Shown here one piece after another: positions 6,128-12,013 of a stretch of DNA of 22,623 bases. The position numbers and the translations under genes were made by a program. Each line of letters begins with the position of its first letter. Position 1 is the stretch's first letter. A model generated the notes under the pieces. That model was given only the letters and a program-made list of their open reading frames with translations, did not search any database and was not told where the DNA came from. Source of the stretch: Lachnospiraceae bacterium (GTDB lineage: Bacteria > Bacillota > Clostridia > Lachnospirales > Lachnospiraceae); the NCBI GenBank assembly GCA_003447895.1, contig DLYC01000251.1, positions 4,146 through 26,768 on the forward strand, written 5' to 3'.

Positions 6128-7876
6128 ATGAGGACAGGAATGAACAAATACAGGAAAAGAATCACAGCCGCCGCGGTCGCGATGGCGCTCACGGCTGTCA
6201 CAAGCGGATGCTCGGCATCTGATATAGGAAACAATATTTTGGAAAAGCTGGAAGACCTGGTTGCGATGACCGGTCTTTTCGGAAGAGAGGAGAATGCTGC
6301 GGGCGCGGCCACGACCGGAACGAATGCAGAGACCGCGCAGGAGGAGGAACCCGGACAGTCGGCCCTCTCCAAGGAGGCGGAGAGAAGAAGGAGCGAGGGG
6401 AAAAACCTCAATATTTACTGCTGGGACGAATCACTCGAGGCGCTTTTTCTGCTGTACTATCCCGGCTATGAGGATGTCGGGGACAGAACCGGGAAAATCG
6501 GAGATGTCACGGTAAACTGGATCATCCCGGATGATGAGAGCAAATACATGGAGCTTCTCGCGGAGAGGCTTCTCACGGCGGAATACCTCGACAAGGATGA
6601 CAAGGTGGACCTCTATCTTGCGCCGGAAGAGGATCTGGCTATCTACGTAAACAGCGACTATTCTCTGGATGTCAGGGAGAAGCTGGGGCTCACCGATGAG
6701 GAGCTGGAAGATCAGTTTGCCTTTACGCAGCAGATGGCTTCGACGGACGATGGGATCCTCAAGGCGGTCACATGGCAGGCCTCCCCGGGCGTCTTCGTCT
6801 ATCGAAGATCGATCGCGAAGAAAGTTCTGGGAAGTGATGACCCGGACGCCGTACAGAAGAACCTGGCGGACTGGGCCAAGTTTGATGCAGCGGCGGCCAA
6901 GATGAAGAAGGACGAGTTCTTCATGGTGTCGGGATACTATGACACCTATCCCGCCTACCGGTTCGGCGCGGACCGCCATTGGGAGGAGAAGGGGAAACTG
7001 GTCATTCCCGACAATTTTAAGAACTGGAAGAATCAGATGGCTCTCTATGCCAAAAAGGGGTACAGCAACAAGACGACGATGGGTTCTGACGCCTGGGTGG
7101 CGGACCAGGGTCCCGGAAGCAAGGTCTTTGGGTTCTTTAGGGCGATCCCGGATATCGATTCCAAGATGGCGGCCTATTCGCTGGCGGATCCGGATGCAGC
7201 GCCGGCGGAGGGTAACGGCATTTACGGAGATTTCGGTGTGTGCTGCGGCCCGCAGTCCTTCTGCAGGGGAGGCGTGTGGATCCTCGCCGCGCCCAGTACC
7301 GACAACCTGATCCTGGACAAAGAGATCATGGAGAACTTTACCTGCAACAGCAATCTTTTGTACAAAATATCGCAGAATGAGAATATTTTTACAAACACCG
7401 TCTCCGGAATGAGGAAGATGGCCAAGAGCGGCCTTCAGGACGCGTTCCTGGGGGGACAGAATCCCTACGAGGTCTATTATGAAGCGGCGTCCCGCCTGTC
7501 CGTTCAGACAGCGGGCAACTACGACAGGTGGATGGCGGATCAGTACAGGAACAGCCTCCTGGATTACTTCAAGGGGGAGACTTCGGAATACGAGGCGATG
7601 CAGGACTTCTACGCGGAGGTCAAAGAGAGATACCCCGAGCTGGATGTAGAAGCGGAAATGGAGAAGACAGAGGCAGAGGAAGAAGAGCGTCTTCGCAAAG
7701 AGGAAGAGGCCAGAAAAGCCAGAGAGGCCAAAAAGAAGGCGGAAGAGAAGAAGAAAGCCGAGGAAGCCAAAAAGAAGGCGGAAGAGGCCAAGAAGGCAGA
7801 AGAAAAGAAATCCGGGGAGGCCGGAAGCACCGGTAATACCGGAGAGGCGGCCGGAACTGAGGAAGCCGGAAACTGA
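6128..7876 (+). CDS. Divergent SBP paralogue with a long charged C-terminal tail (SBP2)
   Basis: A 582-residue lipoprotein (lipobox TSGC, lipidated Cys 28) related to SBP1 from LNIYCWDES onward, with shared TGKIGDV, TWQASPGVF and LGGQNP. It is about 100 residues longer. The N-terminal linker reaches about residue 95, and a tail from about residue 505 is rich in Lys, Glu and Ala (KKAEEAKKKAEEAKKAEEKK), probably a long helix or coiled coil. Two aromatic positions of SBP1 are not kept: SPWV is replaced by a segment reading RHWEE, and GPAW by RAIP. Codon use favours GCG, CTC and CGG, unlike SBP1, suggesting lower expression. The start could instead be ATG 6140, because GGAG (6121-6124) is only three bases from 6128. 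The ligand is unknown; a modified receptor, scaffold or sensor is possible. Confidence 0.85.
   Translation: MRTGMNKYRKRITAAAVAMALTAVTSGCSASDIGNNILEKLEDLVAMTGLFGREENAAGAATTGTNAETAQEEEPGQSALSKEAERRRSEGKNLNIYCWDESLEALFLLYYPGYEDVGDRTGKIGDVTVNWIIPDDESKYMELLAERLLTAEYLDKDDKVDLYLAPEEDLAIYVNSDYSLDVREKLGLTDEELEDQFAFTQQMASTDDGILKAVTWQASPGVFVYRRSIAKKVLGSDDPDAVQKNLADWAKFDAAAAKMKKDEFFMVSGYYDTYPAYRFGADRHWEEKGKLVIPDNFKNWKNQMALYAKKGYSNKTTMGSDAWVADQGPGSKVFGFFRAIPDIDSKMAAYSLADPDAAPAEGNGIYGDFGVCCGPQSFCRGGVWILAAPSTDNLILDKEIMENFTCNSNLLYKISQNENIFTNTVSGMRKMAKSGLQDAFLGGQNPYEVYYEAASRLSVQTAGNYDRWMADQYRNSLLDYFKGETSEYEAMQDFYAEVKERYPELDVEAEMEKTEAEEEERLRKEEEARKAREAKKKAEEKKKAEEAKKKAEEAKKAEEKKSGEAGSTGNTGEAAGTEEAGN
7727..7786 (+). 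repeat. Direct repeats coding the Lys/Glu/Ala tail of SBP2
   Basis: A 21-bp sequence beginning GCCAAAAAGAAGGCGGAAGA occurs at 7727 and again at 7766, a 39-bp (13-codon) offset. It codes the AKKKAEE motif. The in-frame repeat could let the tail lengthen or shorten by recombination. Confidence 0.65.
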
Positions 7877-7903
7877 CAAAAAGTGCGGGAAGAGGGCCAG
7901 CTT

Positions 7904-9412
7904 ATGAAAAAAAGAGTTTGTTATCTGTTGACCGTTATGGTGCTGACCGGTCTCCTGGCGGGGTGCGGCGAAGGACAGGGGCAGGAAGAAGAGCCTGCGA
8001 CTGCTCAAAAGACGCAGGAGAGTGCGGAAAATGCCTCCTCCGCGGAAGGCGTCTCCACTGCGGAAGCCGGAAAGACCTATGAGACGGCGGAGCCGGAACC
8101 GGAGGGATCTGTTCTTCACATCTACTGTATCGGCGAGGACTTTAAGAGCAGGATGCAGGATTTTTACCCCGACTATGAGATCACGGGGGATGACACCGGT
8201 AAAATCGGGGAGTCCCGGGTGAAGTGGCATGTCTTCAATGACGATGCAGAGTACCGGGACAGTCTCAATGAAGTTCTGGAGGACCAATCGCTCCCTCCGG
8301 AAGAGAAGGTCGATCTCTATGTGGTCAAAGAGGAATATCTCAGAGATTATGTGGAAAGCGGCAATTCACTCGATGTGATGGCAGACGTGGGGCTTACGGC
8401 GGAAGAGCTGGCTGACCAGTTTCCCTATACGCAGCAGATTGCGATGGACAGGGACGGAAAGCTGAAGGCACTTTCCTGGCAGGCCACACCCGGCGTGTTC
8501 ACCTACAGAAGGTCCATCGCGGCGGAAGTTCTGGGATCGGATGATCCCGAGACAGTTCAGGAAGCGGTCTCGGACTGGGAACGGTTTGCCGAGACTGCGC
8601 AGCAAATGAAGGAAGCGGGGTATTATATGCTCTCCGCGTACGGGGACGCCTATCAGGTCTATTCGGACAACGTGTCCTCTCCCTGGGTCAGGGACGGCGT
8701 CCTGAATATTGATCCCCACCTCGAAGACTGGGCATTTCAGACAAGGGAATTTGCGGAGAACGGCTATATCCACGGCACAGAGCAGTGGAGCGATGAGTGG
8801 CGGGCCGACCACACAGGGGACGGCGAAGTCTTTGGATTTTTCTACTCGAGCTGGGGAATCCACTATACGCTGCAGGACAAAGCTGAGGGAACCTCGAACA
8901 GCGACGGGGAAGATGAAGATGAAGACGAAGATTCGTCCGTGACCAGCGCCACCGGCGATTACGCAGTATGCAGAGGTCCGCAGCCGAGCCATTTCGGAGG
9001 GCAGTGGATCGTCGCGGCGCCGGGAAGTGACGATACGGAACTTGTCAGAAAGGTCCTCTATACGATGACCTGCGATCCGGCGGTCCTAAAGAAGATCACA
9101 GGGGACATCAAGGAGTTCACAAACACTGTGAGCGGTATGAAAGAGCTGGCGGAGAGCGATTACAAAGCGGAGGTGCTGGGAGGGCAGAACCCGATCCCTG
9201 TCTATGTGGAAACGGCGCTGGCGCTGAATCAGAGATATGTGACCTCCTATGACGATGACCTGGATCTGGGCTTTCAGGTCACGATGCAGGATTACTTCGA
9301 GGGAAGAACTTCGGAGGCGGATGCCCTTGAGACTTTCCGGAAGGCTGCGCTCTCGAGATATGAGGAGCTCACAGAGAGCCCGGGCGATGAAGAAGAGGAA
9401 GAAGAGGAATAA
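7904..9412 (+). CDS. Divergent SBP paralogue with acidic insertions (SBP3)
   Basis: A 502-residue lipoprotein (lipobox LAGC, lipidated Cys 21), third member of the SBP1 family. It shares LHIYCIGEDFKSRM, TGKIGES, SWQATPGVF and VLGGQNP. It keeps W261 in SPWV and W317 in SSW, matching the SBP1 aromatic positions lost in SBP2. Unlike SBP1 it has an acidic insertion (GEDEDEDEDSS, coded around 8908-8940) and ends in a run of Glu. ATG 7904 is chosen over GTG 7883 because GAGGG (7892-7896) sits seven bases before it and the signal peptide then begins MKKRV. It lies 27 bases after SBP2, so the two are one operon ending at the terminator at 9463. It may bind a related sugar; codon use suggests lower expression than SBP1. 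Confidence 0.87.
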   Translation: MKKRVCYLLTVMVLTGLLAGCGEGQGQEEEPATAQKTQESAENASSAEGVSTAEAGKTYETAEPEPEGSVLHIYCIGEDFKSRMQDFYPDYEITGDDTGKIGESRVKWHVFNDDAEYRDSLNEVLEDQSLPPEEKVDLYVVKEEYLRDYVESGNSLDVMADVGLTAEELADQFPYTQQIAMDRDGKLKALSWQATPGVFTYRRSIAAEVLGSDDPETVQEAVSDWERFAETAQQMKEAGYYMLSAYGDAYQVYSDNVSSPWVRDGVLNIDPHLEDWAFQTREFAENGYIHGTEQWSDEWRADHTGDGEVFGFFYSSWGIHYTLQDKAEGTSNSDGEDEDEDEDSSVTSATGDYAVCRGPQPSHFGGQWIVAAPGSDDTELVRKVLYTMTCDPAVLKKITGDIKEFTNTVSGMKELAESDYKAEVLGGQNPIPVYVETALALNQRYVTSYDDDLDLGFQVTMQDYFEGRTSEADALETFRKAALSRYEELTESPGDEEEEEEE

Positions 9413-9462
9413 GTCAAAAGAGAGAAGCCGGAAGGATGCCGGCTGCGAAAAGTGTAAGAACA

Positions 9463-9509
9463 AGCGCCGTGGCAGGGAAACATGGGTTCCCGCCGCGGCG
9501 CTCTCTTTT
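9463..9509 (+). terminator. Strong intrinsic terminator after SBP3
   Basis: An 11-bp GC-rich stem (9463-9473 with 9492-9502, one G-T) is extended by GGGAA/TTCCC inside, around a seven-base loop, with one bulged A. TCTCTTTT follows. A smaller hairpin, AGCCGG/CCGGCT (9426-9444), precedes it. Confidence 0.85.
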
Positions 9510-9607
9510 ACGGATATTTTGTACTTATTTTGCAGATATTCCGCAGATCTTTTGTGAAACTTTTTGCGGACCTTTACAAAGTCAGCCGCCTCAGTACCCG
9601 GGCTTTT

Positions 9608-10615
9608 TCATACGAGAAGCTGCAGCTTATGCGGGTACAGGTCGATCGTGAGATGATTGGATTTACAGACCACTTCGCCGTCCGTATGGACCCAGAGAGG
9701 AACGGCGCTTCGGATCGTAAAGCTCTTCCCCCTGTCTGAAAACAGGCCCCGGAACTTCAGGTGATTGCCGTCGTAGGCTGTCGGGAAAATGCGGAAGAAG
9801 TTCAGGCGGTTCAGGTCTCCCGCGCCGCACAGATCGAGCATCCCGTCGTTGTCGGTCGCGCCGGGACAGAATTTGAAGCCGCCGCCCTCGTAGCAGGTGT
9901 TCATGACAACGGCAAAGAGCGTCCGGGGGTAGTCGGTCTCTTTTCCGTCACAAGTGATCTTCATGCCGACCATGGGACTTGCCAGGATCATATGGATGGC
10001 TTCCGTGATGTAGACGAGCTTTCCCATCTTTACAGAGTTGAGGATCGTCTTGAGAGGAGAGCCGTCCGCTCTTTGGCAGACCGCGGCGTCAAAGCCGATG
10101 CCCGCGCTGATGTTAAAGAGCCTCACGGGAGAAAGCATTTTCTCCAGATCCGGGTTTCCCGTTCCGGCGCCCTGATCGGACAAAGAGACGGGCGTATGAG
10201 TGAAAGGGTCAAGAAGACAGGACTGATTGTGGTAAGTGACCCTCCCGATGTCGCAGCGGCGCACCACCTCGTCCCGAAGGATAGACTCGATCAGTTCGTC
10301 TCTCTTTTTGCTGATCCCGATTCCTTTGATAAGATCATTTCCCGAGCCTGTCTGAATAAAACCGACCTTGGTGTGCTCGAAATCCCGGATTCCGTTTACC
10401 ACTGCGTTCATTGTGCCGTCCCCGCCGAGAATGACAAGACTGCAGTCCTCTCCCCGGGACGTCAGATCCGAGCAGATCTTCTCTATGGAATTGGACGCTG
10501 ACGAATAATGAACCTTATAAGAGACGCCGCTCTCTTTGAACCGTTTCTCTATTTTATCCCATTTGCTTTTACCGCGGCCTGAGCTGCTGGTAGGGTTTAC
10601 AATGACGTGAAACAT
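9608..10615 (-). CDS. Diacylglycerol kinase-family lipid kinase (DagK/YegS/LCB5 type)
   Basis: A 335-residue cytoplasmic protein with the hallmarks of the DAGK catalytic domain: NPTSSSGRGK (residues 7-16), the nucleotide-binding GGDGT (64-68) within GGDGTMNAVVNGI, and GSGND (90-94). Members transfer phosphate from ATP to diacylglycerol or related lipids, recycling diacylglycerol from envelope synthesis. The length fits the family. GGAGG (complement of 10621-10625) is five bases before the start. It is transcribed leftward on its own and diverges from the riboswitch-controlled folT; a possible extended -10, TGGTAATAT, is the complement of 10661-10669. Nothing links it to the sugar genes. The exact lipid substrate cannot be read from sequence. 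Confidence 0.93.
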   Translation of the reverse strand: MFHVIVNPTSSSGRGKSKWDKIEKRFKESGVSYKVHYSSASNSIEKICSDLTSRGEDCSLVILGGDGTMNAVVNGIRDFEHTKVGFIQTGSGNDLIKGIGISKKRDELIESILRDEVVRRCDIGRVTYHNQSCLLDPFTHTPVSLSDQGAGTGNPDLEKMLSPVRLFNISAGIGFDAAVCQRADGSPLKTILNSVKMGKLVYITEAIHMILASPMVGMKITCDGKETDYPRTLFAVVMNTCYEGGGFKFCPGATDNDGMLDLCGAGDLNRLNFFRIFPTAYDGNHLKFRGLFSDRGKSFTIRSAVPLWVHTDGEVVCKSNHLTIDLYPHKLQLLV

Positions 10616-10719
10616 AGCTGCCTCCGGTGAAATAATAAACCAGTAATGAATCTCCCAAATATATTACCATATTCCTTTTGAACTTTGGCATTTTTTACAA
10701 AACGATTTGGGAGAAGATA

Positions 10720-10728
10720 TGGTATGAT
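10720..10728 (+). promoter_or_regulatory. Extended -10 promoter of folT
   Basis: TGGTATGAT carries a -10 TATGAT (10723-10728) with the TGN extension. The -35 position is poor. The predicted start, near 10735-10737, falls exactly at the beginning of the riboswitch P1 helix, which supports this assignment. Confidence 0.6.
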
Positions 10729-10735
10729 GATGTTG

Positions 10736-10857
10736 TAGGCAGAGTAGGGTCTTGCGCGTAAAGTGCCGGGTGGACAGGGAGTTGTCATCCGGACGAAGAG
10801 CCCGGGGAGTGCCTTCCCTGAGCCCGCGGTGCCGGATCCGCATCCCGCTGCTGCATA
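10736..10857 (+). promoter_or_regulatory. Tetrahydrofolate (THF) riboswitch
   Basis: The leader of folT carries conserved blocks of the THF riboswitch class: GCGCGTAAAGTGCCGG (10754-10769), a loop AGGGAG, GGACGAA (10791-10797), CGGTGCC (10827-10833) and a 3' ATCCGCATCCC (10836-10846). Stem 10766-10776 pairs with 10783-10792. The loop GGGA (10777-10780) can pair with TCCC (10843-10846), in line with the pseudoknot known for this class. P1 can form from GCAG (10739-10742) with CTGC (10851-10854), plus outer TA pairs. THF binding normally turns folate-uptake genes off. The class call rests on recalled consensus and on the gene downstream. Confidence 0.87.
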
Positions 10858-10911
10858 AAGACGGAGAAGATCTCCTTATGTAGCATGGATCGTTTCAGCT
10901 GTGTAAGGAGG
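10854..10911 (+). promoter_or_regulatory. Riboswitch expression platform: anti-Shine-Dalgarno switch
   Basis: CTCCTTA (10872-10878) is perfectly complementary to TAAGGAG (10904-10910), the ribosome site of folT. The same bases can instead pair upstream, GGAGA (10863-10867) with TCTCC (10871-10875) and CATAA (10854-10858) with TTATG (10876-10880). That upstream left arm overlaps the 3' strand of P1. Ligand-stabilised P1 would thus free the anti-Shine-Dalgarno sequence to block translation. No T-tract is present, so control is most likely translational. Confidence 0.65.
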
Positions 10912-10919
10912 TTTTTGTT

Positions 10920-11492
10920 ATGGCTGAGAATGAGAGATTCATGTCAGGTTCCCTGTGGCTTCAGTCCCTGGGAGAGTTTAAGAAGCTTGGAGTCGTCGTT
11001 TTCTGCGGAATGATGTGCGCGGTCGCCATGGTTCTCAATATGACTGCATCCATTACGCTGGGCCCCTATATCCGCATCGGTTTTTCGGGGCTTCCCAACC
11101 AGGTGGTGGCCTATCTGTTCGGCCCGGCTGTCGGCGGTATTTTCGGCGCATCACTGGACGTCATCAAGTACCTGATCAAGCCTGAGGGACCCTTTTTCCC
11201 GGGATTTACGATCAGCGCGGCGCTGGGAGGGATCGTCTACGGGGCAGTTCTCTACAAGAAGAAGCTGTCCATAGCCAGAGTGTTCACGGCGCAGCTGATC
11301 GTCAAGGTGCTTGTCAACATCCTTTTGAACACGCTGTGGCTCAATATGCTGTACGGAAAGGCGTTCCTGGCCATTCTTCCCGAGAGAGTCATCACGAATG
11401 CGATCATGCTTCCCATCGACACAGCGATCATGTTTGTCCTTCTTCAGGCGGTCGACCGCACGATCCGCCGGTATTTTGACGAAAAAAGGTAA
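10920..11492 (+). CDS. folT: ECF transporter substrate-binding (S) component for folate
   Basis: A 190-residue hydrophobic protein with five to six predicted membrane helices from about residue 22, of the ECF S-component type. Recognisable segments include ITLGPYIRIGFSGLPNQVVA and a glycine-rich region with GGIFGASLDVIKYLIKPEGP, typical of FolT-like S components. S components capture a vitamin and work with the shared EcfA/EcfA'/EcfT module, which is not encoded here. The upstream THF riboswitch strongly supports folate as the substrate. Translation starts at 10920, eight bases after AAGGAGG. It appears monocistronic; its last codons carry the promoter of the next small gene. Confidence 0.92.
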   Translation: MAENERFMSGSLWLQSLGEFKKLGVVVFCGMMCAVAMVLNMTASITLGPYIRIGFSGLPNQVVAYLFGPAVGGIFGASLDVIKYLIKPEGPFFPGFTISAALGGIVYGAVLYKKKLSIARVFTAQLIVKVLVNILLNTLWLNMLYGKAFLAILPERVITNAIMLPIDTAIMFVLLQAVDRTIRRYFDEKR

Positions 11493-11505
11493 TATGCATT
11501 ATAAT
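11476..11505 (+). promoter_or_regulatory. Strong promoter inside the 3' end of folT
   Basis: TTGACG (11476-11481) and a perfect TATAAT (11500-11505) are 18 bases apart, one of the best sigma-A-type promoters in the window. It would start transcription near 11512, uncoupling the next gene from the riboswitch. The -10 includes the ATG at 11504, which argues against that codon as a translation start. Confidence 0.75.
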
Positions 11506-11542
11506 GGGGAAGCATCAACAGTATACAGCGGAGGAAACAGTA

Positions 11543-11746
11543 ATGTTTGAGGAAGAGAAGAAGGAAAAAGGCGCGCTGGAAAAGCTCAACGAGATCGCGA
11601 TGGAAATGCAGGAGATGGAAGAGAACATGGCGTTTATGGACGAATACGCGCAGAAGTTCTACCGGCTTGCAAAGGAGGACGAGAAATCCTTCAGAAGGAA
11701 AATGCGCGAAGAGTTTTCCGGACAAAACGGAAACAACAAACAGTGA
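11543..11746 (+). CDS. Small charged coiled-coil protein, function unknown
   Basis: I do not recognise this 67-residue protein. It begins MFEEEKKEKGALEKLNEIAM, is rich in Glu, Lys and Met, and has heptad-like spacing through about residue 50, so it should be largely helical and perhaps dimeric. It has no signal peptide or membrane segment. The start is placed at 11543 because GGAGG (11530-11534) lies eight bases before it and the upstream ATG at 11504 falls within the -10 of its own promoter. A strong terminator follows at 11774, so it is an independent single-gene unit. Good expression signals suggest a real gene. Confidence 0.75.
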   Translation: MFEEEKKEKGALEKLNEIAMEMQEMEENMAFMDEYAQKFYRLAKEDEKSFRRKMREEFSGQNGNNKQ

Positions 11747-11773
11747 ATACGGCGGCGTGCTGACGAACGACAG

Positions 11774-11819
11774 AAGCTGCAGAGGGAGGGATCCGGGATC
11801 CGCCTTCTGCAGCTTTTTT
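11774..11819 (+). terminator. Strong intrinsic terminator
   Basis: AAGCTGCAGA (11774-11783) pairs with TCTGCAGCTT (11806-11815), extended inward by GGG/CC pairs, and the right arm runs into six T (11814-11819). It ends the transcript of the small coiled-coil gene. Confidence 0.9.
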
Positions 11820-12013
11820 CTGCAGGTCGGAATATACCATATTGCGATTCTTTTGCGTTTTTGTGGTTTATGGTTGAATTATGATATAAAAGTAAGGGAT
11901 TTTGGTATAGAAGTGTCAGCAAAAAGGTATTTATAATAAAACTGTGTCTCTTTGGAAAATGGGGATGCACGTTCATTCTTATTGACTATTGTTCCTTTGA
12001 GGAGGGAAACCTA
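11820..12013 (+). promoter_or_regulatory. Upstream region of the alpha-galactosidase gene
   Basis: This AT-rich stretch has a perfect TATAAT at 11932-11937 but no -35 at normal spacing, as is common for promoters that need an AraC-type activator. A second -10-like TATGAT lies at 11880-11885. The ribosome site AGGAGGG is at 12000-12006. I see no CG-centred LacI-type palindrome. Confidence 0.45.

Noticed and set aside
7883..7903. GTG 7883 as the start of SBP3
   Set aside because: It puts seven acidic and polar residues before the signal peptide, and the GAGGG site fits ATG 7904 instead.
6431..8287. Open leftward frame of 618 codons over SBP2 and SBP3
   Set aside because: It lies opposite two well-supported lipoprotein genes, and its Leu/Phe-rich runs are the complement of the Lys/Glu/Ala tail. 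No ribosome site or recognisable domain.
11504..11542. ATG 11504 as the start of the small coiled-coil protein
   Set aside because: This ATG is inside the -10 hexamer of the gene's own promoter and has no ribosome site.
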